Source: a virus. Taken from it: a stretch of DNA of 27,987 nt. The stretch is taken from positions 1 to 27,987 of the IMG/VR virus record IMGVR_UViG_3300045999_003283; one strand, 5' to 3'. The number at the start of each line of letters is the position of its first letter. The first letter of the stretch is position 1. This document shows, in pieces, positions 5,633-16,000 of this stretch. The translations under genes and the position numbers were made by a program. The notes beneath the pieces were generated by a model that was not told the origin of the DNA, made no database searches, and worked only from the letters and a program-made list of their open reading frames with translations.

Positions 5633-8600
5633 TTAACTCATAAACCTAGTAAATACTGCAACTTGAGAGTCTCCTCCAGAATTTCTAGCAGACACATAAA
5701 TTGTGTAGTCTCCAGAACCTTGCCACCCAGTTCCGTCATATCCTGGACGGAAAGTTGTTCCAGTATAAGTATAAGCATTGCTTGTAGTAAAGACAGTTCC
5801 AGCAGGACCTGTACAAAAAACAGAATATGAGGTTGGAGAATTTGTAAAAGACCAAGAAAATGTTCCACCAAGAGCAAGTGAATTATCTCCAGTTAATGAT
5901 ATTAAAACAGGAGCTGAAACAGCTGGTGCACTAGCTCTTGTTCCAGTTACTCCGCTTGACCACGATGATGCTCCAGCAGCACTCCTTGCACGCACATAGT
6001 ATGTTCTGCTAGTTCCAGCACCTACCGAAGTGTCTAGGTAGCTGGTTGAGCTTCCTGGATAAAAATCTGGTGTAGAAGAGTCTGAAGGCACTGGACCATA
6101 CCAAAGTTCATATGATGTTGCTCCAGATGAGGCATTCCAGGTAAGATTAATTCCATCAGTTCTTGTTGTTGTTGCTGCCAATCCAGTTGGAGTTGCTGGA
6201 GCAGCAGCTGGATTATTAACTGTAAAGCTTGCACTTGCAGTTGCACTTCCTGCACTATTTGTTGCTGTTACTACAACTCTCCAAGCAAGCGCTATAGAAT
6301 TTTGTGCTATTGTTGGAGCAAATGTTGTTCCACTTGCAACTGGAACATAAGAAAAGCTGCTATTAAGATATTGCCAACTATATGTAAATGTTATTGGTGT
6401 TGTTCCACTCCAACCAGATGTTGATGCAGTAAAAGTGGTAGAACCAGCTGTTCCAGTTGTAGGGTTGACTGAAACAGTTCCTCCAGATGGTGGTGTTGCT
6501 GGTGCTGTGTAAGTAACAGATCCAGAACCAGTCCAATCTTTTACCTTATTTGCACCTGTTGCAGATACATTTGATGCTAATGTAACTCCAGATCCTCCCT
6601 GATTAATTTCTGGATAAACAGTTACACTTCCAACTGTAAAAGTATTAGCACTTGTACCAATTAATGCTTGTGGATTAGTTGCTGAAGAGTTTCCATTTAA
6701 AGTCTGTATTCCTGGCACACCACTTACAGTATATGAAACTCTATAGCTTTGAGCTCCAGATTGTGTCCATGTTGCATGAACTGTTTTTGATGTATTTATA
6801 GCTCTAATAGTTGCATGTGCTGTTCCAGTTGATATGACTGTAAAATTTCCACTAGTTAACAAAGATGATGGATCTGTTGGAGATGATCCTCCAGAACCAG
6901 AACCAGCCATGGAATATAATCCTGCTACTGATGTATTTGATCCATTTACCCATGAAACAGAACCAGTGTTAGATGGTGGGCTATTAAATACAGATATACT
7001 AGTTGCAGTTGTAGGATCTGGCGTAGTATTGGAAACTGAAATACCACTTATTGTTGGGTAAGTATATGTGATTGTTCCTGATGCAGAAGTAGTGAAGTCT
7101 TGAGTTGCTCCCAAAGTTACTTGAACTTCTGGTGTAATTGTAAAGTTTCCAATACTAGATCCAGTTGGTTGACCAGAATTTTGATTTTCATATTCATACA
7201 CAATAACCTCCATAACTCTCACAGTTGCAGAAGCAGCATTAACTATTACAGATACAGAAGATGCAGAACTATTTCCATTAACTATATAGTCAATAAATCC
7301 TCCTGGAGCTATTGTTGATGTAACCCTATATGTCAACTTATAGCTTTGTGCATTTGTTTGATTCCATGATATTGTTGCCTGTGGCAATGCCTTTTGAACA
7401 ACTGTTGCTGTGATATTTGCAGTTCCAGTTGCTGCTGACATTAAGAATGATGATGACTGAGTAGATCCAGAAATAGACTTATTTAAATCACTACCGCTAT
7501 AATTTCCGCTCCAATAAATATCTGATGTTTGTACTCCAGATCCATTTGTCCATCCAATAACTGCTGTTTGAGATGAGCCAGTACCTGTTTTAGAAAATGT
7601 TATATTTGATGCACCAGATAGATTTGTTGTTGTTTGTGCTATTGCAACATTTGTACGATTAAGGTTGGCAACTGTAAGATTGTTAACTACTATTGAGCTA
7701 TCGGGATTAATCCCATCAGAGGCTGTTAATGTTGCACGATATGTTCCAGACTGTGATATTGATTCAACAACATTAGTTCCTGTTTTTGGAGTTAAGTTTA
7801 CAAAATTTGTTTGCAAATAACTTCCACCAGACTGAAGTCTTTCAACTTTTAATGTTATGGTTGGAAACTGATTATCTGATGAAACAACATAAGAGTATGT
7901 TATTTTTGATACTCCTCCAGTTGCTGTAAAAGAAGTAACGCTTGGTGGTGCATAATCAACGAACAGTGTGTTTGATATAATTGGCAACTCAGATGTTGCT
8001 TCTAAGTCATCTACGGCAAACACCTTACATCTAATATCTTTTTGAACAAAAGAACTCATGTTGTTTGAAATTGATGTAGCTCCAGATATATCTGTCCATG
8101 TTCCATTTAGTAGTTGTTGCCATTGATAAGAATAGCTTTCTGGCGTACTAGACCATGTTCCATTATTTGTTACAGTATATACATATGATGTTGCTGACTG
8201 TCTTGCAATTGTAGCAGTACCTGCAGTTCCAACTAAAGCACTTTTACTTATGTTGACAGTATTACTAACCTCTGTTTTAGTAGTGTTTGTAGCTGAGTCT
8301 GTTCCCCTAACAACAAATCTAAACCATTTACTTCTTACCGTTGTAGAAAAATTAGCACTTGTTATTGAAAAAGTTTGTGTATTTGAGTTTCCTGTAGTAG
8401 GATTAGCGATGGTTGCGTACGACATTAAATCTGTCCATGCAGAATCATCAGTAGTGTCAGTTAAAGAATACTGAAATTTATATGAAAGAGTTGAAACATT
8501 TTCCCAATGGTAGTTTTTTCCAGTAAGTGTTGATGGCCAGGAAGCACTGCTTTTTGTTAACTCTAATGGAAAATCTATTGTAGGACCTGCAGATGGCCAA

Positions 8601-8734
8601 AACTGTGCCCACTCTGTTGCAGTTTTTTTAATCCATGCTTTTGTAACTGGTACCCACTCTGTTGGACTTTTCTTAACCCATATCTTTGTACCAGGCACCC
8701 ATGTGCTAGCATCTTTTTTAGTCCATAAAGCCAT
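5633..8734 (-). CDS. Large Ig/Fn3-repeat tail tip or fibre protein
   Basis: This 1,033-residue extracellular-type virion protein starts with three 15-residue tryptophan-rich repeats (residues 4-48: WTKKDASTWVPGTKI and variants). A series of Ig-like beta domains then covers about 50-555. A duplicated module of roughly 170 residues appears at about 375-558 and again at 576-746; each copy holds an AQSYxxxYxV segment followed by NGNSSA. A further Ig-like domain lies at 747-840. A classic Fn3 domain covers about 845-935 (PATPTGLAATTTR...YYVRARSAAG), and a final Ig domain 940-1033. Cysteines are very scarce. Such chains in siphovirus tips are adhesion or spacer domains. The gene starts one base past the stop of the upstream fibre gene and has little ribosome-binding signal, so translation probably depends on reinitiation. 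Confidence 0.87.
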   Translation of the reverse strand: MALWTKKDASTWVPGTKIWVKKSPTEWVPVTKAWIKKTATEWAQFWPSAGPTIDFPLELTKSSASWPSTLTGKNYHWENVSTLSYKFQYSLTDTTDDSAWTDLMSYATIANPTTGNSNTQTFSITSANFSTTVRSKWFRFVVRGTDSATNTTKTEVSNTVNISKSALVGTAGTATIARQSATSYVYTVTNNGTWSSTPESYSYQWQQLLNGTWTDISGATSISNNMSSFVQKDIRCKVFAVDDLEATSELPIISNTLFVDYAPPSVTSFTATGGVSKITYSYVVSSDNQFPTITLKVERLQSGGSYLQTNFVNLTPKTGTNVVESISQSGTYRATLTASDGINPDSSIVVNNLTVANLNRTNVAIAQTTTNLSGASNITFSKTGTGSSQTAVIGWTNGSGVQTSDIYWSGNYSGSDLNKSISGSTQSSSFLMSAATGTANITATVVQKALPQATISWNQTNAQSYKLTYRVTSTIAPGGFIDYIVNGNSSASSVSVIVNAASATVRVMEVIVYEYENQNSGQPTGSSIGNFTITPEVQVTLGATQDFTTSASGTITYTYPTISGISVSNTTPDPTTATSISVFNSPPSNTGSVSWVNGSNTSVAGLYSMAGSGSGGSSPTDPSSLLTSGNFTVISTGTAHATIRAINTSKTVHATWTQSGAQSYRVSYTVSGVPGIQTLNGNSSATNPQALIGTSANTFTVGSVTVYPEINQGGSGVTLASNVSATGANKVKDWTGSGSVTYTAPATPPSGGTVSVNPTTGTAGSTTFTASTSGWSGTTPITFTYSWQYLNSSFSYVPVASGTTFAPTIAQNSIALAWRVVVTATNSAGSATASASFTVNNPAAAPATPTGLAATTTRTDGINLTWNASSGATSYELWYGPVPSDSSTPDFYPGSSTSYLDTSVGAGTSRTYYVRARSAAGASSWSSGVTGTRASAPAVSAPVLISLTGDNSLALGGTFSWSFTNSPTSYSVFCTGPAGTVFTTSNAYTYTGTTFRPGYDGTGWQGSGDYTIYVSARNSGGDSQVAVFTRFMS
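6497..7009 (-). repeat. Internal duplicated module, copy 2
   Basis: Residues about 576-746 of the large Ig/Fn3 protein mirror residues 375-558. Shared landmarks include WVNGSN/WTNGSG, WTQSGAQSYRVSYTV/WNQTNAQSYKLTYRV, NGNSSA, VYPEINQ/VYEYENQ and GSVTYTAP/GTITYTYP. The copies are diverged at DNA level. Confidence 0.75.
7061..7612 (-). repeat. Internal duplicated module, copy 1
   Basis: This encodes residues about 375-558 of the large Ig/Fn3 protein, the partner of the module at 6497-7009. The copies lie almost back to back, consistent with an ancestral tandem duplication. Confidence 0.75.
8591..8725 (-). repeat. Three 45-bp units coding tryptophan-rich 15-mers
   Basis: These units encode WTKKDASTWVPGTKI, WVKKSPTEWVPVTKA and WIKKTATEWAQFWPS at the extreme N-terminus of the Ig/Fn3 protein. 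Conserved positions are W1, KK3-4 and W9. The third copy is diverged at its end. Confidence 0.85.
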
Positions 8735-8735
8735 A

Positions 8736-11700
8736 CTAGAAGTCTATCAGTAAATCGCCAGCATATCCAGTATCTGATGTTGGTGTGCTAGTTATTCCAG
8801 ATCCTCTATAATAAACTCCCATACCAAGCATAACCTGTCCAGTTACTGGGTCTTCAATAAGCATTCTAGATCGTGGATATCTTCCTAGTGGTGGAGTATT
8901 TCTATAATTACCGCCAGATCCAGCATCAGTCATATCTAAGTCTCTTTGTACCTGAATACCAGTAATTACAACACCGTAAGTTGGATCTAAAGTAATCTTT
9001 GATGGGCCCTCATACGCTGAAACTCCGCCTACTGGAAATGCACCACCTTGTCCAATTCCAGATCCTACAACCACCTGATTACTTCCTTGAAGAGTAATTG
9101 TAGAATCTGTTCCAACGTTTACAAATGTATTCGTTGCTGAGTTTATTTTTATTCCTGATGAATCAAACTGTTGATAAACATTACTAGATATTTGCGTTCT
9201 AATACCAGATGAATCAAACTGTTGATAAATGCTGCTAGATACCTGAGTCTTAATTGCAGAAGAAGTAAACTTTTGCCAAATATTTGCCGTTGATGCTATT
9301 TCAATATTTTGTGACCCTACAGTTCCATCAATATTTATAAATACTGTTTCTGCTGCAGTTAGTTTAATCTTATTGTTTGTAAATGCTGCCCAAGCTCCAT
9401 AAGTTGTTGTTGGTGAATATGGTGCTCCAGATTGTTTTGCTGTGTAAAACAACATTGATGGTGTACCACTTGCAACTGCTGGCATAAGGTTAGTGCCCGT
9501 TAGTGTTGCATCTCCACGGTCTAATAATAGACCTAAGTCTGGACTTACAGAAAGCTGGATACCAGTATCTGTTGCAGTAATAAAAGGCTTGCTTGATCCA
9601 GTGCTAAAATAGTCCCATGCTCCAACAAACATTCCTGTTCCAGTTGTTGTATTTCCCCAATAATCTTTATAGCTAGAACCAGCAGAGATATATGGTCCAT
9701 TGACTGGTCCAGATGAAGCTATCTGTTTTCCAGTTGACCAAGGCTCTGTTAAGCTTGGACTAGTTAAATAAATATTGTTATTTCTAGGAACTAAATAAGA
9801 TATTGGCGCATTTGATCCTGCTGTCTTTAAAGACATATATCCATGTTCGCCATCCATGGTCATTGTTCCTAAAGCACCAACGCTTGAAACAGTTCCAGTA
9901 ATCTTAGCATTTGATGCATATAGATTTCCAGATAATGTTACTCTAAATGCATTAGATGTTCCTGTTGCTCCTCCGCTACCAGCCCAAAATACGTTTTCTG
10001 CTCCTACTGGAGTTCCATTAATATCATCTACTGGTGTTGACCCAGTTGAAACAACTGGACCATTAATTCCAGAAGTATACGATGAAACGTTTTGTGAGCT
10101 CACAGAAATATTGCCAGCAGTTGCATTTAAAGATATGTTTGCAGCACCAGTTCTTGATATGGAAGTTTCATTTACTTTCCATCCACCAATATCTGCAGCA
10201 GTTGTTTTAAATGTTGAACCATCAGCAAGTGGTGTTGAGTACATTTGTGTGTAACTGCTAGAGCTGTTACCAAATGCTGAAATTGCATCGTTATCAAATA
10301 TAACTCCAGCTACGCCTGGTGCTGGTACTGTTCCTGTAGTTTTTGGTGAATATAAAGAGCCACCAGACTTTATTATTACATTTCCTAAAAATTCTCCAGA
10401 GTTTGCTTTAATAACACCCTGTATATTAGCAGAGGTGGCAGTGAAAGAACCATCATTATTAACAGTAAATAGTCCTCCTGCAGTAATAAGAGGATCTGTT
10501 CCTCCATTACCAAGTATGGTAATTTCTCTTGCTGTTACTTCACCTGCTGGAGTTACTGTAAACTTAGCAGTTTCATTGCCACCACTTACTGTGCTACCTG
10601 CCCAGAATGCGTAGTCACCTGTTGCTGATAAGCCAGTATAGGATGTTGGTGGACCAGATAAATCATTTTCAATCTTTGTATCAGTAATGTTCCAGTCTGC
10701 TATTTGTGCTCTCTGTGTAATAAATGTTGGAGTACCAGCGTCTGCATCAGATAATATTTGTGTGGTCTGGACTCCATCTGCATCATATGCAAATATTCCA
10801 CCAGTTTTAAACAATGTTCTGTTGCCTGAGTTATAGTTAGCTCCTGCATAAATAACTCCATTAACACCAAACGTTATTGGATTTTCAAAAGATGTAACTA
10901 TTCCAGCATCTAATGGTGTTGTGCTATTATTTGATTGATTTGAATAACTAGATCCATTATCAAAATCATCATAATAGCGAACCTTTACATATACTGGCGT
11001 ATATACTGTATCAATAATTACTGCTGGATTGGCACCTGCATAAACAACATCATCATCATTTGTTGGATCTGAAAGCCAAGGAGTATGCTTAGCATAAACT
11101 TCCATATATGTAGCACCAGTAGATGATTCATAGTTAGTTCCAAAAACTGAGTACCCATTTGTTAATGGAGTAAGTGAAAAAGTTGGAACAATTCCAGTAA
11201 GTGGGTTTGCTCTTTGTGGAACATTAAAAGATACTCCACCAGTTTTATTATCATTAGAGTCAGTGCTTTTTAGTAATCCAGTAAATGAACTGTAGTGTTG
11301 GCCAAACTGTTCAAGAAGATCTCTCTTTGTAATTGTTGCTGTCTGACTTGTTCCAGGTGCGGTAGGAAATCTATAAAAATAACCAACAAGTGAGTTTGTA
11401 GATGTGAGGGCTATCTCCACTCTAAACGCTGGATCAGTTGATGGTAGCTGATAGCTAACAATAATATTATCTCCAGACCACGCAGCTGATACTGAGGTAA
11501 CTTCATTTGGTGGTGTTTGGTCTACTAATCCTATGACTGATGGTGTTATTGCTTGTGCTGCACTATATGGAGTATAGATTCCACCATCTGATGAAAATCT
11601 TGCTTTTACCCATCTTTTATTAAAGTTTGGAGTTATTATTACTGCTGGATTTAGTTGACTAAAAAATGTTCTAGTATATGTTACTCCTGTTGGTTCAACG

Positions 11701-12455
11701 GTTGCATTAGACTCATACTCAACAATTTCAATTCCGTCAAAAACATCTTGAGTTGGAGTTGTATAAGAAACGCTATATCCACTTGTAATTGCTGTAATAC
11801 TTATTACTGGTGTTGGAAGATCTAAAACATATGATGGAACAGATGGAGCGCATATGCTATTGCTTATATTATTTAATGGATCTCCAGTGAGTACACATAC
11901 TGAAGAAAAGCTTGTTCTAAATACATTAAACATTGAAGTAATCATTGATTTAGTTACTGTTATTGTTTGTGCAGTTTGTGTTGTATTTGGAACAAAAGTA
12001 TTTACTGGGGTTCTTTTGGTTACTCCACCTGAAGTAAGTTCTACTATAAACTGTGAAATTGTATCATTAAGATCATTGGAATAATCCCAATCAAAGCTAA
12101 TAACAAGATCATTTCCAGACCATACTACAGAAACATTAGATGGGTCAGTTGGAACAATTATAACTGGACCAGATCCACCAGGATAAGTTTTTGGTGGTTT
12201 GTTTCCCATTGGTGGTATTACTACACTTTTAAAGTCTGGTAGCAATGGTGCTGGTGAAGTTCTTGCAGCAGGGTTATTTACATTTCTACCACCAGTAATC
12301 AATGACTTTCCATCAAGACCAACAATATCAATTTCAGAACCTTGACGTGCTTTTGTCTGTCCTATTTTACCTGGCTTTAATCTTGGATCATCAACACCAA
12401 TTGGTACAGTTTGGTTTTTACCAACTGACTTACCGCTTGTATATTTTGACTTCAT
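8736..12455 (-). CDS. Large tail tip/host-specificity-type fibre protein
   Basis: This is a 1,239-residue protein. A basic, proline-rich N-terminal segment (1-100) probably anchors it. Three Fn3/Ig-like domains follow, marked by VSVVWSGNDLVISFDW, SAAWSGDNIIVSYQLP and a related block near 400-500. The middle carries repeated trimeric-fibre motifs: QIADWNITDTKI and IGGWKVNETSI, and twice a FWAGS...F.VT..G...A pattern, as in J-like and DUF1983-type central fibres. Near residues 1050-1102 there are three 17-residue repeats (QQFDSSGI core). The C-terminus (VTGQVMLGMGVYYRGSGI) is a short cap. AAGAGG precedes the ATG. It is likely a host-contact protein at the tail tip. Confidence 0.86.
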   Translation of the reverse strand: MKSKYTSGKSVGKNQTVPIGVDDPRLKPGKIGQTKARQGSEIDIVGLDGKSLITGGRNVNNPAARTSPAPLLPDFKSVVIPPMGNKPPKTYPGGSGPVIIVPTDPSNVSVVWSGNDLVISFDWDYSNDLNDTISQFIVELTSGGVTKRTPVNTFVPNTTQTAQTITVTKSMITSMFNVFRTSFSSVCVLTGDPLNNISNSICAPSVPSYVLDLPTPVISITAITSGYSVSYTTPTQDVFDGIEIVEYESNATVEPTGVTYTRTFFSQLNPAVIITPNFNKRWVKARFSSDGGIYTPYSAAQAITPSVIGLVDQTPPNEVTSVSAAWSGDNIIVSYQLPSTDPAFRVEIALTSTNSLVGYFYRFPTAPGTSQTATITKRDLLEQFGQHYSSFTGLLKSTDSNDNKTGGVSFNVPQRANPLTGIVPTFSLTPLTNGYSVFGTNYESSTGATYMEVYAKHTPWLSDPTNDDDVVYAGANPAVIIDTVYTPVYVKVRYYDDFDNGSSYSNQSNNSTTPLDAGIVTSFENPITFGVNGVIYAGANYNSGNRTLFKTGGIFAYDADGVQTTQILSDADAGTPTFITQRAQIADWNITDTKIENDLSGPPTSYTGLSATGDYAFWAGSTVSGGNETAKFTVTPAGEVTAREITILGNGGTDPLITAGGLFTVNNDGSFTATSANIQGVIKANSGEFLGNVIIKSGGSLYSPKTTGTVPAPGVAGVIFDNDAISAFGNSSSSYTQMYSTPLADGSTFKTTAADIGGWKVNETSISRTGAANISLNATAGNISVSSQNVSSYTSGINGPVVSTGSTPVDDINGTPVGAENVFWAGSGGATGTSNAFRVTLSGNLYASNAKITGTVSSVGALGTMTMDGEHGYMSLKTAGSNAPISYLVPRNNNIYLTSPSLTEPWSTGKQIASSGPVNGPYISAGSSYKDYWGNTTTGTGMFVGAWDYFSTGSSKPFITATDTGIQLSVSPDLGLLLDRGDATLTGTNLMPAVASGTPSMLFYTAKQSGAPYSPTTTYGAWAAFTNNKIKLTAAETVFINIDGTVGSQNIEIASTANIWQKFTSSAIKTQVSSSIYQQFDSSGIRTQISSNVYQQFDSSGIKINSATNTFVNVGTDSTITLQGSNQVVVGSGIGQGGAFPVGGVSAYEGPSKITLDPTYGVVITGIQVQRDLDMTDAGSGGNYRNTPPLGRYPRSRMLIEDPVTGQVMLGMGVYYRGSGITSTPTSDTGYAGDLLIDF
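9151..9303 (-). repeat. Three tandem 51-bp units in the fibre gene
   Basis: Units at 9151-9201, 9202-9252 and 9253-9303 encode 17-residue repeats with a (Q/Q)(F)(D/T)SS(G/A)I core. The first two share a 22-base identical core at DNA level, while the third is diverged. They probably add turns to a trimeric coil or beta-helix. Confidence 0.82.
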
Positions 12456-12468
12456 TTGGGCCTCTTAG

Positions 12469-12996
12469 TTACTTTGGCCCAATTGCCATCCAGTTTACAA
12501 AAAATGTTCCAGTTATTGCTATTCCAACGCTAGAAGTACTGTTTGGATTCGTAACTCTATATGTAAATCCTTCTTGTGTTACAGCCACAATAGTTACAAC
12601 TATATGTGAGTTCCAAGGAACTTTTGTAGATTGTGTGTTTTGTATTGTTGCAGTAACGATTGGAGGGGCATCAAATGATGATGCTCCAGATACGTCATCT
12701 GCAAAAACAACGTCTCCATAGTAAACATATTTAACATTATTGCTTGCTATTTCAGCGGTGATCGTAGTTAGGTCTGGATTAAATTTGTTCTTACCAAAAA
12801 CAATCTTTTGTGATCCTGGATCATACTCATGAGATAGGTCAGACTCGCCTTGCCAATTTGTCTCGCCTGTACCCTGAATTCCAAAATTATTAGTGATTGC
12901 GGTGATGCTATCGCTATGCTGATTAACAACATTAATAACTTGCTGCCATGCAGCAACGTCTATTACGTTTGGATCTGATATTTTAATGTATGACAT
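12469..12996 (-). CDS. Small minor tail protein
   Basis: This 175-residue protein begins MSYIKISDPNVIDVAAWQQV and continues with a short helix (INVVNQHSDSITAITNNFG) like the trimerising N-termini of minor tail proteins. A beta-rich domain follows (residues 60-175), ending TGTFFVNWMAIGPK. It is flanked by the hub-like protein and the first long fibre, so it probably sits at the tail tip as an adaptor or H-like beta protein. AGGAG lies 8 nt before the ATG, and an extended -10 box just upstream could give it a separate transcript. No enzymatic motif is seen. Confidence 0.8.
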   Translation of the reverse strand: MSYIKISDPNVIDVAAWQQVINVVNQHSDSITAITNNFGIQGTGETNWQGESDLSHEYDPGSQKIVFGKNKFNPDLTTITAEIASNNVKYVYYGDVVFADDVSGASSFDAPPIVTATIQNTQSTKVPWNSHIVVTIVAVTQEGFTYRVTNPNSTSSVGIAITGTFFVNWMAIGPK

Positions 12997-13015
12997 TATG
13001 ATCTCCTAGATTTCA

Positions 13016-13024
13016 ATTATACCA
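13016..13024 (-). promoter_or_regulatory. Extended -10 promoter-like box before the tip/fibre genes
   Basis: The minus strand reads TGGTATAATTGA, with a perfect TATAAT and the TGn extension but no clear -35. The predicted start would leave a leader of roughly 15 nt carrying AGGAG for the gene at 12996. The same 9-base core with a trailing TTGA occurs at 23473. Confidence 0.5.
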
Positions 13025-13035
13025 CAGCCATCCTG

Positions 13036-16000
13036 CTAATCTAATCTATTCATTTTGATAGATGTTGAAAGCCCATAGTCAAATGAGTGGGATACTGACT
13101 GAACCATATATCGTTGATCCTCAACACCATTTAGTGAATAGCTCAGACCTACTATATCTCCTACCTGAATTAGTGGGTTTCCAAAAATATTTAAAGTTAC
13201 CGTTTTTGAAAACCCATCTAGCCCCATCTCAACAATTTTTAACATTTTGTATGCTGCTTCTTTTGATTGAATCCATTCAGAGTCTAGTTGAAGAACTTCT
13301 GACATATTGGATTGATCAACAACCTTCTCAATAATCTCTGGATCTGATGGAGCTACAATCTCATGTGTCCATAAGTTAAAGTTAATAGTAAACTGATTAA
13401 GCTCATCAGACTCTTTACGTAAGAAAACCATATGAGGGGAATTGTTTGCTACGGCTATCTTTGCTCTAAAACCAGTATTGATTGGGGTTGAATATGCTAA
13501 AGAGTATTCGTCAACAATCTTCTTTTGATAATTTTTTTGATCTTCTGGTTCATTACCTGGAAAGTAGTACCACATATATTCAATTGGCAAAACATCAACA
13601 GACACTGCAGCTGGAGTTGTATATTGAACATCATAGACATTAATTCCTGAAATTTCTGGTGTTGTCTGCATAATATAACTTGGAGACAAATTAGATAGAC
13701 TTTGATTTTGTATTAAACCATTTAGAAATTCTCTGTCTTGATAGAAATAACTCACACTTCTTTCCTTTAAAGGTTTTTTAGTTGCATGTATTTCTCTTAA
13801 AGATGATGCATGGTTTGAATCAGAGGCTGGGAACTGTAGCGGTGGCTCTAAGCCATCTATTGGATTAGGGGCTGAAGATGATACAAAACCAAACTTTGTA
13901 TCAAGAACCATGTCATTTGCTACAGATGGTTTTCTTCTCATTCCAGTTAATGGATTAATGCTTGTTGGCTTATAGCCTGTTGCACCTGTTTCAGGATCTG
14001 ATGGGTCTCCAGGAACTTGCCAGCTAGTAATCTCAACATTATTTAAAAAGACAGAAAGAATGTTTCTACTTATTTCCTCTGTTCCATCTTCACCATCTGA
14101 TCCGTCAGAAATATATCTAACCACCTTTAAGTTAAATGCATTATCAGTTACATAGTCATACTGATATTTATTGTCAACTTTGGTTTTATTAATTATTTTG
14201 GCAAAATTATTTGTTATGCTCTGGCATTCTCCAGTTACATCAGACCAAGCAACTATATATCCATCAGTGCGGATTGTGAGTGCGTATCTATATCTTGGTG
14301 GATTATATAGGTTAACGCTTCCTGGCTCTAAAATATTGTACTTGATTAACTCAACAAAATATGCCCAATCAGTTGATTCATCATCTTTCATATTAAAGAA
14401 TAGTCCTGCTGTTGTTACAGCTTGATCTGGCATGTCAAACTTTACTGAGTATGTTTGATACCCTATGTCAACTGCATCTGATGGATATATAAGCGTCTTG
14501 TTGTTTCCGAATGTTTCAACTCTAATTTTATCAATACTTGGCAAGCTATCAGTTATCTCACCACTACTTGTTTTACTGTTAATTATAGAAGCATCATTAG
14601 ATGCTGATACATCAGTGTAATAATAGTTTATAGATTTTTCAGAAAGGCCTTTGCTTTCTAATGAAGTTATTCTTTTATGTTCTGCTGGTGCGGTACCAAA
14701 CATTCCACGCTTGACATTTGTTATTTTTCCAGTTGGTGTTATTAAAATGTCTGATGTAGAGGCTGTAAACGCAGCACCTGACTTAGTTACTGGATCAAGA
14801 GAATGAGATGTAGTAAGTATTAAAAAGCTGGTGGCATCTGCATCAAGAACTGTTCCAGATAAATTAAACTGAGTTGGAACCATACCGCTAATACTAACCC
14901 TATCACCTATGGCAAAATTATTTTCTGCATAGTATGTGTTTATTACTCCGTCTCCTTCTGCATCAGTAACTATTGCAGACTTTTGAGTTAGACCAACACC
15001 GTACTGTTTAATAAATCTATTAATTTCTGAAGATAACTCAAGGTTATTTTTTACTGAAACCATTTCTGAAAGATTAGAGCTCATGTTCGTAAGCTCATAC
15101 TCTTTATAAACAAAAGAAACAATCTCATTTTCAATAGATGCATAGCCCTCGTTATTCATATTGAACGTGTGAAAAATATCTAATAAGTCGTTATTGTTGA
15201 TTTGAAATACGTTTGTATCTTCTGACATTTCAGCATTAAGATAATTAAATCCAACAGAATCTAAAGTTTGCTGTTGCCAAACCACATCATTTGAAGTTGT
15301 ATAAATAAATGATGGAGAGTTTTTAATTTCTAAATTTGTAACATTTTGTAGAGATGGCGACTGTTTAATTTTTGGTGTTTGATATCTTAATGATATTTTT
15401 CCTGGCTTAGCGTTATTGGATATTGAAAATCCACCTTCTAAAATATTTGAGTCTGAGATACTAAGTGAGGTTGTTGCTGAAGACAGGATATCCTGCAAAC
15501 TTAAAAACTTCATAATTCCATACTCATCAATATATGCGCCTATTTGATATGCAACAAAGATCTGGCTTAAAGCGTCTAAAACTGTTGTATCTTTTGAATT
15601 ACAATAGTAATATGATAAATCTAATGGTGCTGACTTGTTATTACATATTCTATATAAAGAGTCATAGTCATAGTCTGTAAAACCAGCAAGATCTAATATG
15701 TTTGTTATTACTTCAAATACGGTTTTTAGACTTGCTACATAGTCTGGTACTGGTGTTGATTGTAGGTACCGTGAAATATCAAAACACTGAATACTTACAT
15801 TGCTAATATCGTTTTCTTCCCATGTATCTGCATAAAATACACCGCCTGGAATATAGGTGTTTGAGCTTGGAACAGTTACGCTGCCAAGAGTTGCGTATTC
15901 AACAAGATTAAAGTTAATATAAATTTTTACATTTTTTCGCAAAAGGTTGGCAAGGATTGTTGATGTATTATTACTTTGACTAGAAAAAATAGGAACTATT

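Noticed and set aside
9856-10254. Plus-strand open frame of 132 codons inside the central fibre gene
   Set aside because: It lies antisense to a well-supported gene, has a composition expected of an antisense frame over S/T-rich coding DNA, and lacks a ribosome-binding site.
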